Origin: Alphaproteobacteria bacterium
Lineage (GTDB): Bacteria > Pseudomonadota > Alphaproteobacteria > Rs-D84
Direction: 5' to 3'
Length of the DNA stretch: 33,608 bases
NCBI GenBank assembly: GCA_009782315.1
Contig: WRJH01000005.1
Coordinates: forward strand, 1-33,608
Position 1 is the first letter of the stretch. Each line of letters opens with the position of its first letter. Made by a program: the position numbers and the translations under genes. Below are positions 1 through 9,697 of this stretch, piece after piece. Under the pieces are notes generated by a model. That model had not been told where the DNA came from, ran no database searches, and saw only the letters and a program-made list of their open reading frames with translations.

Positions 1-57
1 TGCGTGGTCGCGAAAAATTTTCCACTTTCAAGAATTTTCTATTTATGATAAAATAAT

Positions 58-2862
58 ATGGAAAATAGAGGGTTTGTTTTGAAAAGAATTTCGCTTTTTG
101 CAATTGTCGGGTTGTTTTTAGCCGTTTCGGCGCATGCACAGTCACAGCCGTCGCGCGTCGTGCGCGGCGCCCCCGCACAAAATGCGCCCGCTGCCCAGGC
201 GCCCACGCGCGCACCCGCGGCGCGCAGTGCCGTGGCCGTGCCCCAGGCGGTATCGGCGCGTTCCGCAACCGTCACGCCGGCCCCGGTACAGACGGGACGT
301 TCGGCCGTAATACCCGTTAATGCAGGGTCTAAGGCCCAGATTACCGCCGCGGCCAGCAACACAGGCCTGGTGGACCAGGATTGCCGCGAACTGTTCAACG
401 GATGTATGGATTCTTTTTGCATGGGTCCGAATGAAAACGGTGGACGTTGTTTGTGCAGTGACAAGCACGCCGGATTCAACGACATTCTGGAACAAATCCG
501 CATTGCGAACGACGAATCGTTGCGCCTGGCCACCGAAGGCGTTGAATTCATAGAACTGGGCGCCAACGCGTCGCATGTGTTGGACCGTGTCAACCAGGTT
601 ACAAACCCGGTGCAGACGGCGGAACAATCCGCCAGAAAAACGCTGGACATGTCCATATTCGACGACTTTGACGCATCCAGAACGGAATACGACAATATTT
701 TTGCAAGCATAGCGGTCGATGTCAACGACCCGCTGGCCGGCCGTTCGGGCGATGCGCTTTATGCGACCGTGCGCGATATATGCATGGGCAGATTGCTGGA
801 CCAGGCGCCGAATTGCACCCGCGACAGCACTATGCTGACAACATTGTACACAACCCAGATAGCATCCGATTGCCGCGCTTTTGAAAACGATTTGCGCGCG
901 CGTCATACGGACGCGGCAAACAAATTGCGCGCGGCCCAGGGTGCGTTGCGCGCCGCCGCGCTGGAAGTCTTCCAGACGGAAAACAAATTCGACCTGGGCG
1001 AATGCGTGTTTGAGTTCAGGTCTTGTATGGCCGACCGCGGCGGATGCGGTGACGATTTCACCGGATGCGTGGGCATTGCGGCGTCCCAGAATGCCGCCCA
1101 GAACAGAAACCGGCGCGCCGCGACTATGAAGTCCATTCCGTCGGCAACCGGCACCACATATATAGAAATTGCGCTTTCTTCGTACGACACGCTGATGGCG
1201 AAAAAACCATTGTGCGAAAGCATTACAAACCAATGCGTTGCGGTCAAAGACCGCGTTTGGGATGTTTTTTTGACCGACATTGCGCCGGTGGTAAAGACCG
1301 CGGAAATATTGCAAGAAAACGACAATCGCCAGAATTGCATCGCGAATGTTTCGGATTGTTTCCGCAAAGGATGCGCGGATACATTTGACCCAGAGGCCGA
1401 AGAACCGCAATACGACGCGTGTATCACGGACCCGCGGAATATGGCGTATATCTGCAAATCGCAATTGGAAGCCTGTGGTATCGCGGTTGACCCGGTTACA
1501 AACACGGCCGACACGAACAATTCCATCTGGGGATTCATTGTCCGCAGAATGGCCGCTATGCGGGACAACGCCTGCACAAGGGAAGTAAAGGCCTGCATGG
1601 CTCATCAGGACAGATGCGGATCTGACTATGCAAATTGTTTCGGTTTGGACATGGAATCCTTACTCCAGATGTGCCCGCAGTCAAGGATGGTTTCTTGTAT
1701 AGATAAGGGACGCATCATGGATGAAAGTCGCTACAATGACCTCATTATGGGGATACTCCTTAACGTCGATAATAAATTGTTACAGCAGTGTATGGCTCGT
1801 GCCGAAGCCAGAATGCAAGAAGTTTGTGGTGACCTGGGGTCTTGCCCTAACTTTGCGGAAACAGTGGATGCGAATTTCGGGACGGATTCTTTATTTTCCG
1901 TAAAACTGCCCGATGGGGATTTTCAAATTTCCGGATTGATGAGTTTTCAACGCGTCGCACTGGACACAACCGGCGACACGTTCGCATTGAACAGCAACGC
2001 GTATATCGACAGACTGTTGACGGACGGTCTGGCCGAAAACAGTCCCATACTGACCCGCATAGAGCAATCGCTGATATCCGTCAATTCCAGAATAGAACAA
2101 AGAATCGCGTTGCTGGTTAACGACCCGCAATTGGATATTTGCGTGAACGGACGCGATATGCGCAATGTCCGCACGGGCGCGAACAGAACGGTCGAGCGGT
2201 TTCCGCGCTTGCTGGATTCGTTCAAATTGAACATTATAAATTCGGGACTGGAAATTGCGAACAGAAATTACAACAGCCGGTTTAATAAATTACTGGCAAC
2301 GGCGAACAAAGACGCGACCAGCGAAATAAAATCCCAGCAATGTTACATGATGGCGTCAAGTGCCCAATCGCCCGCATGTGAAGAATGGGGCATGACATCC
2401 GATGGCGAACCACGCTGTGAAAAATTTTCGACCGGGCTTTTAAGTTTCGGCGACACTGCCGCTGGATTTACCCAGGGCGGAACAATGTTTACGTTACCCG
2501 GTGCGAAACTTGAAGATCTGGCGCGTATAGCCAGCACTGGTAAAGGTGAATTTGTCGTAACGGATGGTGATGGCAACATGACCGCATCGGTATCCATTAC
2601 GGCATCGTTCAGTCCCGAAGAAGACATATGCACCCTAGCTACAACGACGATGGGTTGCAAAGGTATGGAAGCGGTCATTACGACCAGTACTTCAAAGTCT
2701 TGTGGCAACGGTGGGGTTCTGCATATAGGAAATTGTGGTGGTGGCGGATTTAATTTGTTTGGCGGCGGCAGCAAAAAAACAAGCACCACACAGTCATTCC
2801 ATGGCACAGTATGTACCGCGTTCCATGAACCGCGGGTCACTACGGAAAGATTGGCGATGTAA
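58..2862 (+). CDS. Large secreted Cys-rich hypothetical protein (934 aa, N-terminal signal peptide)
   Basis: Long ORF; N-terminus KRISLFAIVGLFLAVSAHAQ looks like a signal peptide; degenerate Cys modules (ECVFEFRSCMADRGGCGDDFTGC, ACTREVKACMAHQDRCGSDYANC). TTG at about 79 is an alternative start. Confidence 0.85.
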   Translation: MENRGFVLKRISLFAIVGLFLAVSAHAQSQPSRVVRGAPAQNAPAAQAPTRAPAARSAVAVPQAVSARSATVTPAPVQTGRSAVIPVNAGSKAQITAAASNTGLVDQDCRELFNGCMDSFCMGPNENGGRCLCSDKHAGFNDILEQIRIANDESLRLATEGVEFIELGANASHVLDRVNQVTNPVQTAEQSARKTLDMSIFDDFDASRTEYDNIFASIAVDVNDPLAGRSGDALYATVRDICMGRLLDQAPNCTRDSTMLTTLYTTQIASDCRAFENDLRARHTDAANKLRAAQGALRAAALEVFQTENKFDLGECVFEFRSCMADRGGCGDDFTGCVGIAASQNAAQNRNRRAATMKSIPSATGTTYIEIALSSYDTLMAKKPLCESITNQCVAVKDRVWDVFLTDIAPVVKTAEILQENDNRQNCIANVSDCFRKGCADTFDPEAEEPQYDACITDPRNMAYICKSQLEACGIAVDPVTNTADTNNSIWGFIVRRMAAMRDNACTREVKACMAHQDRCGSDYANCFGLDMESLLQMCPQSRMVSCIDKGRIMDESRYNDLIMGILLNVDNKLLQQCMARAEARMQEVCGDLGSCPNFAETVDANFGTDSLFSVKLPDGDFQISGLMSFQRVALDTTGDTFALNSNAYIDRLLTDGLAENSPILTRIEQSLISVNSRIEQRIALLVNDPQLDICVNGRDMRNVRTGANRTVERFPRLLDSFKLNIINSGLEIANRNYNSRFNKLLATANKDATSEIKSQQCYMMASSAQSPACEEWGMTSDGEPRCEKFSTGLLSFGDTAAGFTQGGTMFTLPGAKLEDLARIASTGKGEFVVTDGDGNMTASVSITASFSPEEDICTLATTTMGCKGMEAVITTSTSKSCGNGGVLHIGNCGGGGFNLFGGGSKKTSTTQSFHGTVCTAFHEPRVTTERLAM

Positions 2863-2891
2863 ACAGTAGGGGCGCGTATTCGCGCCCTTTG

Positions 2892-2985
2892 TAGGGGCGT
2901 ATTGCATACGCCCCTCATAATACCAGCACAAAACAAGTTATGAATTTGTTGAAATATTTTGGGGCGTATGCAATACGCCCCTACG
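2892..2985. repeat. Inverted pair of REP-like palindromes (GTAGGGGCGTATTGCATACGCCCC / GGGGCGTATGCAATACGCCCCTAC)
   Basis: Two near-identical 24-bp units in opposite orientation about 45 bp apart; a further partial unit just upstream (gtaggggcgcgtattcgcgccc). Confidence 0.85.
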
Positions 2986-3004
2986 ATTCCCGTCCATGTA
3001 ATTT

Positions 3005-3277
3005 TTATTTTCCGCCGATTGCGTGTTTTATTTCGCGGCCGGTGTCCGGGCCGAATCCCTGGAAACATTTTCCGCCGGCGATAATCAGCGGAATCCCCGT
3101 CGATTCAAAACCGCATTCGTTCAGCGCGGCCATAAACTTGTCATGATTCTTGCCGGGACCGCCGTTCAGTTCTATTTTGTTCAAACGAACGTCGGGCAAT
3201 TCGGATGCAAAGAATTCCAATGCCATATGGCAATACGGACACGACGGATTAAAATATATTGTTGTATCTGATTTCAT
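3005..3277 (-). CDS. Glutaredoxin-like thiol oxidoreductase
   Basis: 90 aa with CPYC active site near the N-terminus and STGIPLIIAGGKCFQGFG (cis-Pro region). Confidence 0.8.
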   Translation of the reverse strand: MKSDTTIYFNPSCPYCHMALEFFASELPDVRLNKIELNGGPGKNHDKFMAALNECGFESTGIPLIIAGGKCFQGFGPDTGREIKHAIGGK

Positions 3278-3361
3278 ACGCGGATTATATCACGCACAAA
3301 GGCGGGCATGATATAGGTAAAAAAACCGCCCTGGAATTCAAAGCCCGTCATCACACCAACC

Positions 3362-3524
3362 CGTCATTGCGAGGAGCGTTTGTCTGACGCGAAGTGTTTG
3401 CAAACGCGACGCGGCAATCCAGCGTATTGTCGCGCCAGCTTTGCTGGCGCACTCTATTTGACTGGATTGCTTCGTCAGAAAAACACGGCCGATAACGGCC
3501 GTGTTTTTCTTCCTCGCAATGACG
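3362..3524. repeat. Nested palindromic element, copy A (GTCATTGCGAGG family); contains probable terminator hairpin
   Basis: Terminal inverted repeat cgtcattgcgagga...tcctcgcaatgacg; inner ggcaatccag...ctggattgctt; hairpins gcgccagctttgctggcgc and aacacggccgataacggccgtgtt. Confidence 0.9.
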
Positions 3525-3543
3525 GGGATAAATGTGCCCGACT

Positions 3544-4071
3544 TTATTTACCGGTCGCGCGGCGTTTTACCGCAACTTCCTTGTTCGCGCCCGACGTCTT
3601 GGCGGCGGGGGCCGTTTCGCGACGAACCTTTGTCGACGCTTTTGCGGCTTTCGATTCTTTTTTGTCGGCCTTTACATCGCCCTTTACGGATGCAGGGTTC
3701 GCCTTTGCGGCCGGGTCGCGATCGACCAGTTCGATAATCGCCATCGGCGCGGCGTCGCCATAACGGAATCCGGCGCGCAGAACGCGGGTGTATCCGCCCG
3801 GGCGGTCTTTGTAACGCGGACCCAAAACCGTAAACAGTTTTTTTACCAACGCGGCGTCTTGTAATTCGGCGGCGACCAGGCGGCGGTTCGCAACGGTATC
3901 GACCTTTGCGCGCGTAATCATTTTTTCAACGACGCCGCGCAAGTCTTTTGCTTTCGGCAATGTCGTCTTTATCTGTTCGCGTTCAATCAAGTTTTTTGCC
4001 AAACCTTGGAACAATGCCTTTCTTGCACTGTGGTCGCGGTTGAACTTTCTGCCTTTTATCTGATGTCTCAT
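3544..4071 (-). CDS. rplQ: 50S ribosomal protein L17 (with Lys/Ala-rich C-terminal extension)
   Basis: [45 protein letters not shown]. Confidence 0.97.
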   Translation of the reverse strand: MRHQIKGRKFNRDHSARKALFQGLAKNLIEREQIKTTLPKAKDLRGVVEKMITRAKVDTVANRRLVAAELQDAALVKKLFTVLGPRYKDRPGGYTRVLRAGFRYGDAAPMAIIELVDRDPAAKANPASVKGDVKADKKESKAAKASTKVRRETAPAAKTSGANKEVAVKRRATGK

Positions 4072-4158
4072 CTTGCGCTCCTTTTGCGTCTTTGCCCTTT
4101 CGGGGTTAATTGAAAATATGTCCTGAAATCAATTCAGCAACACATTTGTAACCTATAA

Positions 4159-5193
4159 TTATTTATAGGGATCCTCATACTTTTTAGCCAATTCCGCAAT
4201 ATTTTCCGGCGGCCAGCCCGGCACTTCCAGACCCAGGCCCAGACCCATGGCTTCCAGCTGCGCTTTTATTTCGTTCAAAGATTTCCGTCCGAAATTCGGC
4301 GTTTTCAGCATGTCGTTTTCGGTCTTTTGCACCAATTCGCCCAGCCAGTTTATTTTGTCGTTTTTCAAACAATTGTTCGCGCGGACGGACAGTTCCAATT
4401 CGTCGACATGTTTCAGCAATTTCGGATCGAACGGCAGCGCTTCTTTCTGCTTTTCGTCTTCGGCCGGCAACTGCATCGCGGCCGGGTCTTCGAAATTAAT
4501 AAACACGTTCAGCTGGTCCGTCAGAATGCGCGCCGCGTAAGCGATGGCGTCTTCGGGCGTGACAGAGCCGTTGGTTTTGACGGTCATTTCCAGTTTATCG
4601 TAATCCATGCTTTGCCCGACGCGCGTTTCGGATACCGCGGTCGCCACGTTCAATATCGGGGAATAAATCGAATCGACCGGTATAGTGCCCAGCGCCGTGT
4701 TTTCGGTGCGGTTCTGCGACGCCGGAACATATCCGCGGCCGCATCCCAGATTGATTTCCATATCCAGCGACGCGCCCTTGTCCAGGTTGCAGATTTCGTG
4801 GTCTTTGTTCGTAACCTCTATATTCGCGCCGGCCTCAATCATGCCCGCGGTGACGACGGCGGGGCCTTTGACGCGCAGGTGCGCCTTGGACGCGCCATCA
4901 ACGGCGGATTTGAAATGCACGCCTTTCAGGTTCAATACTATGTCGGTGACGTCTTCGCGGACGCCCGGTATGGATGAAAATTCATGCTGGATGCCGTCGA
5001 TTTTTATCGACGTCGGCGCACAGCCCTGCAACGAAGACAGCAAGACGCGGCGCAATGCCGTGCCCAGGGTCAAACCGAAACCCTTTTCCAAAGGTTCCGC
5101 AGTCAATACCGCGACGTTGGGATTGTGTTCGTCTATTTTTATATGCAGTTTTTTCGGTTTAATTAAAGACATCCAGTTTTTTTCAATCATCAT
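4159..5193 (-). CDS. rpoA: DNA-directed RNA polymerase alpha subunit
   Basis: [30 protein letters not shown]-type N-terminal domain and C-terminal [37 protein letters not shown]. Confidence 0.98.
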   Translation of the reverse strand: MMIEKNWMSLIKPKKLHIKIDEHNPNVAVLTAEPLEKGFGLTLGTALRRVLLSSLQGCAPTSIKIDGIQHEFSSIPGVREDVTDIVLNLKGVHFKSAVDGASKAHLRVKGPAVVTAGMIEAGANIEVTNKDHEICNLDKGASLDMEINLGCGRGYVPASQNRTENTALGTIPVDSIYSPILNVATAVSETRVGQSMDYDKLEMTVKTNGSVTPEDAIAYAARILTDQLNVFINFEDPAAMQLPAEDEKQKEALPFDPKLLKHVDELELSVRANNCLKNDKINWLGELVQKTENDMLKTPNFGRKSLNEIKAQLEAMGLGLGLEVPGWPPENIAELAKKYEDPYK

Positions 5194-5237
5194 TCTTCCT
5201 TTCAGTTTAGTTTATTATTTTCACTGAGTTCAATTTT

Positions 5238-5621
5238 TTACGCGCGGCGCGCCTTTTTCGGGCGGCACCCGTTGTGCGGTATGCGCGTCGTGTCCGTAAT
5301 CGCCTGGACAATCAGTCCGGAATTGGACAATCCGCGCACGGCGGATTCGCGGCCGGAACCGATTCCGCGCATCAGAACATCGACGGTTTTCATGCCGTGT
5401 TCCTGGGCTTTTTTGGCGATTTGTTCCGCAACGATGGTCGCGGCGTACGGGGTCGATTTTTTCGCACCCTTGAAATTATTGGCGCCGGCGGTGGCCCAGC
5501 ACAGCACCGCGCCGGACGCGTCCGTGATTGTGATGCGGGTGTTGTTCATCGTCGCCAGGACGTGCGCGGTCCCGTGCGCGATTTTCTTTATAACTTTTTT
5601 CTTGGTTGATTTTACTGCCAT
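5238..5621 (-). CDS. rpsK: 30S ribosomal protein S11
   Basis: GTAHVLATMNNTRITITDASG...GIGSGRESAVRGL...THIPHNGCRPKKARR-like. Confidence 0.98.
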   Translation of the reverse strand: MAVKSTKKKVIKKIAHGTAHVLATMNNTRITITDASGAVLCWATAGANNFKGAKKSTPYAATIVAEQIAKKAQEHGMKTVDVLMRGIGSGRESAVRGLSNSGLIVQAITDTTRIPHNGCRPKKARRA

Positions 5622-5630
5622 TGTTTTCCT

Positions 5631-5699
5631 CGTTTACCGTTTATCGTTTATCGTTTTCCGCAACAATCCCGGTAAACGGGAAACGGAAAACGGAAAACG
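5631..5699. repeat. Heptad inverted array (CGTTTAC/CGTTTAT/CGTTTTC ... GTAAACG/GGAAACG/GAAAACG)
   Basis: Direct 7-bp periodicity on each arm, arms reverse-complementary; fills the rpsM-rpsK gap. Confidence 0.9.
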
Positions 5700-6077
5700 T
5701 TATTTTCCCTTTGATGCCGATCCGGCCACGACGACGCGTTTTCCTTTGCGCGTGCGGGCGTTTGTCTGGGTACGCTGGCCGCGCACCGGCAGGCGGTTGC
5801 GGTGACGGATTCCGCGATACGCTTTCAAGTCCTGCAGGCGTTTGATGTTCATCTGAACTTCGCGGCGGACGTCGCCTTCGACTTTGAAATTTTCTTCGAT
5901 GTAATTCGATATGTTTATAATATCGGTGTCGGTCAAATCCTTTGCGCGCAAAGAATCCTTGAATTTAAGGGCCTTTACAATCTGCGCGGCCCGCGTCGGA
6001 CCGATTCCGTAAATATATTGCAGCGCGATTTCAACGCGCTTTTCCGTGGGTATGTTAACGCCAGCGATACGTGCCAT
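5700..6077 (-). CDS. rpsM: 30S ribosomal protein S13
   Basis: [26 protein letters not shown]...[25 protein letters not shown]. Confidence 0.98.
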   Translation of the reverse strand: MARIAGVNIPTEKRVEIALQYIYGIGPTRAAQIVKALKFKDSLRAKDLTDTDIINISNYIEENFKVEGDVRREVQMNIKRLQDLKAYRGIRHRNRLPVRGQRTQTNARTRKGKRVVVAGSASKGK

Positions 6078-6093
6078 TTTGTTTTTCCTTTGT

Positions 6094-6219
6094 CGTTTAC
6101 CGTTTTCCGTTTACCGTTTTCCGTAAAAGTCGACCAATTTTATATCTTCTTGCAAAAAAGTCAAATTTTCTTGGCTCGCCTTCCATTCACGGTAAACTGT
6201 AAACGGAAAACGGAAAACG
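6094..6219. repeat. Heptad inverted array (CGTTTAC/CGTTTTC ... GTAAACG/GAAAACG) with about 70-nt loop
   Basis: Four direct heptads, then complementary heptads abutting the secY stop codon. Confidence 0.9.
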
Positions 6220-6220
6220 A

Positions 6221-7537
6221 TTATACTCTAAATCTACTCTTTTTATTCGCCTTTTTTATAACGCTGGCGTATTGCCGCGCCACAAGATAGGACTGCACCT
6301 GGGTCGCGGTGTCCATCACCACGCCCGCGATAATCAAAACCGAAGTTCCGCCGATAACAACCGGCATCCCGAAATGAGTGTTCAGAACAATCGGCACCAC
6401 GCAAATGACAATCAGATAAAGCACGCCGATACCCGTCACGCGCGACACGATATCGTCAAGAAATTTCATTGTCTGTTCGCCCGGCCGCACGCCCGGAATA
6501 TAACCGCCCGCGTTTTTCAAATTGTTCGCGGTTTCTTCGGAATTGAACACGACCGCCGTTTGGAAAAACGCAAAGAACGCAATCAGGAACGTGAACAAAA
6601 TCATATATGATATCGTTCCGTATGTAAAGAACGCCATGATACGCTGCGCCCACAGCGCGTCCGTCGGCAGAAACCGCATTATAAAAGCGGGCAGCATCAT
6701 TATGCTTGACGCGAACACCGGTCCCATAACGCCGGACATGTTGATTTTCAGCGGCAGATACGAAGAATTCGCGGTCTGCGCGCCGCCGGCCATCGCCTGG
6801 CGCGGATACATTATTTGAATCCGGCGCTGGGCCTGTTCCATAAACGCAATCAGCGCGATTATGCCGACGACAAACCCGATTATCAGCGCAATCATCGCGG
6901 GCGATACCTGACCGACGCTGCCCAGGCTGAACACTTTCATTATTCCGTTCGGAACCTCGGCGATAATTCCGGCCATGATAAGCAGGGACGCGCCCTGGCC
7001 TATGCCGCGCGCGGTAATCTGTTCGGCCAGCCACATGACGAACGTGGTGCCGCCGACCAGCGCGATTATGGTTGAAACTTCAAAGAAAAATCCCGGATTG
7101 ATAACCGCCGGCACGCCGTTTACCGGCGCCATGGCGGAAAGACCCTTTGCAACCGCGTAACCCTGGACGACGCACAGGCCGACCGCCAGATAGCGCGTGT
7201 ATTGGTTGATTTTGATGCGGCCGGATTCGCCCTCTTTCCGCAATTCGGACAAGGATTTCGACGTCGTGGTCAACAGCTGGATAACGATGGACGCGGAAAT
7301 GTACGGGAAAATGTTAAGCGCCAAAACGGACATACGCGACAGCGACCCGCCGGAAAAAGCGTCGAACATTCCCATCATTCCGGAATCGCCCTGGAACAAA
7401 TGCACGACCGCCGAAGCATTGACGCCCGGCAGCGGGATAAACGACCCGACGCGGTAAATGACCAGCGCGAACAGAGTGAACAGTATCCGTTTCTGCAGAT
7501 CCGACATTTTGGCGAAGGTTTCGGTTATGTGTTTCAT
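6221..7537 (-). CDS. secY: Preprotein translocase subunit SecY
   Basis: 438 aa multi-pass protein; FALVIYRVGSFIPLPGV, GYIPGVRPGEQTMKFLDDIVSRVT. Confidence 0.98.
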   Translation of the reverse strand: MKHITETFAKMSDLQKRILFTLFALVIYRVGSFIPLPGVNASAVVHLFQGDSGMMGMFDAFSGGSLSRMSVLALNIFPYISASIVIQLLTTTSKSLSELRKEGESGRIKINQYTRYLAVGLCVVQGYAVAKGLSAMAPVNGVPAVINPGFFFEVSTIIALVGGTTFVMWLAEQITARGIGQGASLLIMAGIIAEVPNGIMKVFSLGSVGQVSPAMIALIIGFVVGIIALIAFMEQAQRRIQIMYPRQAMAGGAQTANSSYLPLKINMSGVMGPVFASSIMMLPAFIMRFLPTDALWAQRIMAFFTYGTISYMILFTFLIAFFAFFQTAVVFNSEETANNLKNAGGYIPGVRPGEQTMKFLDDIVSRVTGIGVLYLIVICVVPIVLNTHFGMPVVIGGTSVLIIAGVVMDTATQVQSYLVARQYASVIKKANKKSRFRV

Positions 7538-7540
7538 ATT

Positions 7541-7975
7541 TTATCTCTCGCAAAGTTCCACTGCGTACATTTCGCCGTCAATCATATCTTCCGCGGTGCC
7601 ATAAAATACGCGCGTGTGACATCCTCTTTCCATCATCTCTTCGTATCCGCTTTCTTTCATGGCGTTATAGGGAATTGTGTTTATCAGCACGTATCCTTCT
7701 CTTATATACTGCATCGGATTTTCAATCGACAGGAATTGCACCGTCCTTTGTTTGTTCGCGATGGCTATCAGTTCCGGGGTGGCCTTTATCCTGGTCAGGA
7801 AATCGCCCCTGGGGCCTTCGGCGATGACCCGGTTGCTGTCGGTGAACGACCGCAAGACGTTGTAATCATGGCATGTCGCCTGTTCGGATGCGACCGGTTT
7901 TTTGCCGGACAAAACAAAGCCCGCGCCGACGCCGATTATGAAAGCTATTGCCGCTGTTATTATTTTGTTCTTCAT
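7541..7975 (-). CDS. Hypothetical membrane-anchored/exported protein inserted between rplO and secY
   Basis: 144 aa; N-terminal hydrophobic segment MKNKIITAAIAFIIGVGAGFVLSGKK; no family recognised; tightly packed between spc genes. Confidence 0.8.
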   Translation of the reverse strand: MKNKIITAAIAFIIGVGAGFVLSGKKPVASEQATCHDYNVLRSFTDSNRVIAEGPRGDFLTRIKATPELIAIANKQRTVQFLSIENPMQYIREGYVLINTIPYNAMKESGYEEMMERGCHTRVFYGTAEDMIDGEMYAVELCER

Positions 7976-7996
7976 TGCCGCCCCCTCTTTTTTGTT

Positions 7997-8458
7997 TTAT
8001 TTACCGTCTTTTATCGTTCCGCCCGCTTTCGTCACGGCTTCCAGCGCCGCCGCGGACCATTTGACCGCAATGATATTGACAGGCACCTTGATTTCGCCCT
8101 TTGCCAGAATTTTCAAGCCATCAAATTTGCGGTTCAAAATTTTGTCGGACAAAAGGGAATCGATAGAAATTTCTTTCTTTGCGTCTATGCGTTTCGCGTC
8201 GATAAATTTCTGGATATCGCCCAGATTGATTGTCGCGTATTTTTTCGCAAACAGATTGCTGAATCCAACCTTTGGCAGACGGCGGAAAAACGGAGTCTGT
8301 CCGCCCTCGAACGTGGCGTTGTTCTTCGACCCGCTGCGCGCTTTGTCGCCTTTGTGTCCGCGTCCGGCCGTTTTGCCGGTTCCGGATGCCATTCCGCGGC
8401 CAACGCGCTTTATTTTTTTGCGCGCGCCGAAATTATCCATAAGTGCGTTCAGCTTCAT
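7997..8458 (-). CDS. rplO: 50S ribosomal protein L15
   Basis: MKLNALMDNFGARKKIKRVGRGMASGTGKTAGRGHKGDKARSG. Confidence 0.98.
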   Translation of the reverse strand: MKLNALMDNFGARKKIKRVGRGMASGTGKTAGRGHKGDKARSGSKNNATFEGGQTPFFRRLPKVGFSNLFAKKYATINLGDIQKFIDAKRIDAKKEISIDSLLSDKILNRKFDGLKILAKGEIKVPVNIIAVKWSAAALEAVTKAGGTIKDGK

Positions 8459-8476
8459 TTTATGCTCTCTTTTTTT

Positions 8477-8650
8477 TTATTCCACGACGATAAGGTGTTT
8501 CACCTTTGCGATCATTCCGCGAACGGGCGGACAATCCGTCAGTTCTTTCTTTTTGCCAATGCGGCCCAGCCCCAGCGCGGCCAAGATTTTTCTTTGCGAT
8601 TCCGGGCGACCGATGTTGCTTTTGACTTGTCTGACTGTTACTTTTGCCAT
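8477..8650 (-). CDS. rpmD: 50S ribosomal protein L30 (57 aa, absent from the ORF track)
   Basis: Manual translation: MAKVTVRQVKSNIGRPESQRKILAALGLGRIGKKKELTDCPPVRGMIAKVKHLIVVE*. Confidence 0.95.
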   Translation of the reverse strand: MAKVTVRQVKSNIGRPESQRKILAALGLGRIGKKKELTDCPPVRGMIAKVKHLIVVE

Positions 8651-8670
8651 TTTTTGCTCACTTTGTTCAC
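8651..8670 (-). promoter_or_regulatory. Shared 20-nt pre-start leader (mRNA: gtgaacaaagtgagcaaaaa-AUG), rpmD copy
   Basis: Near-identical to the sequences immediately before rplP, rpsC and rpsJ starts. Confidence 0.75.
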
Positions 8671-8740
8671 AGTCTAAAGTAGCAAGTCTATAGTCGTTGG
8701 ATTTATTTTCTTTCGACTTTCGACTCTCGACTCTCGACTA
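8671..8740. repeat. Heptad inverted array (AGTCTAA/AGTCTAT ... CGACTTT/CGACTCT)
   Basis: 7-bp periodic arms with complementary core AGTC/GACT between rpsE stop and rpmD leader. Confidence 0.88.
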
Positions 8741-8742
8741 TA

Positions 8743-9300
8743 TTATTCCGCTTTATCTGCAGTTTTATCTTTTCCATCGCGTCCCGCGATGATTTCCGCG
8801 ACCGGTTTGCCGCGGCGCGCGGCGACCGATTTCGGCGAATTCATTTTACCGAAAGCCTGGAATGCGGCGCGCACCATATTATGCGGATTGTTGGAACCCT
8901 GGGATTTCGCGACCACATCCTGGACGCCCAGACATTCGAACACCGCACGCAATGCGCCGCCCGCGATGATTCCCGTTCCGGCGGACGCGCTGCGTATGAC
9001 AACCCTGCCCGCGCCGTATTTGGATTCGACGTCGTGATGCAATGTGCGGCCCTCTTTCAGCGGCACGCGCACCATTTTGGCTTTCGCGGCCTTCGTCGCC
9101 TTTTGCACGGCCGACTGGACTTCCAGCGCCTTGCCTTTGCCGAATCCTATGCGGCCGGCCTTGTCGCCGACAACGACCAGCGCAGAGAACGACATATTGC
9201 GCCCGCCCTTTACAGTTTTGGAAACACGGTTTATCGACACCAGTTTGTCGACCAATCCGGCGTCCGCGTTCTGCAATTTTTTATCTTCGAATCTTGCCAT
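8743..9300 (-). CDS. rpsE: 30S ribosomal protein S5
   Basis: [43 protein letters not shown]. Confidence 0.98.
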   Translation of the reverse strand: MARFEDKKLQNADAGLVDKLVSINRVSKTVKGGRNMSFSALVVVGDKAGRIGFGKGKALEVQSAVQKATKAAKAKMVRVPLKEGRTLHHDVESKYGAGRVVIRSASAGTGIIAGGALRAVFECLGVQDVVAKSQGSNNPHNMVRAAFQAFGKMNSPKSVAARRGKPVAEIIAGRDGKDKTADKAE

Positions 9301-9321
9301 TTTTTTACCTTTTTATCGTAA

Positions 9322-9675
9322 TTAGAATTTCAATCCGCCCGTCCGCGCGGCATCCGCCAACGCTTTTACGCGACCGTGATATCTGTATCCGCCGCGATCG
9401 AAATAGACGTCGCCCAGTTTGGCTTTCTTTGCGCGTTCCGCGAAATTTTTCCCAACCAGTTCCGCGGCGGCGACATTATGCCCTTTGGCCTTGAAATCTT
9501 TTTCTTTGCTTGACGCGGCGCACAAAGTACGCCCCTTTGTATCGTCGATAGCCTGGATTTCAATATGCTTTGCGCTGCGGAAAACCGACAGGCGGACTTT
9601 GCCCGGGTTTTTGCGTTTCAGCTCTCCGCGATTTGAAAGCACTCTTCTTTCTTCGGTGGTTAAATGTTTTGCCAT
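9322..9675 (-). CDS. rplR: 50S ribosomal protein L18
   Basis: KVRLSVFRSAKHIEIQAIDDTKGRTLCAAS...FDRGGYRYHGRVKALADAARTGGLKF. Confidence 0.97.
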   Translation of the reverse strand: MAKHLTTEERRVLSNRGELKRKNPGKVRLSVFRSAKHIEIQAIDDTKGRTLCAASSKEKDFKAKGHNVAAAELVGKNFAERAKKAKLGDVYFDRGGYRYHGRVKALADAARTGGLKF

Positions 9676-9697
9676 TTTGTTTACCTTCGTTTAACTA

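Noticed and set aside
142-1605. 487-aa minus-strand ORF opposite the large Cys-rich gene
   Set aside because: The plus-strand ORF has a signal peptide, ordered Cys modules and a sensible length; this one looks like reverse-frame noise.
7202-8677. 491-aa plus-strand ORF opposite secY-rplO-rpmD
   Set aside because: Antisense shadow spanning several real genes; composition rich in Arg/Phe/His as expected for antisense translation.
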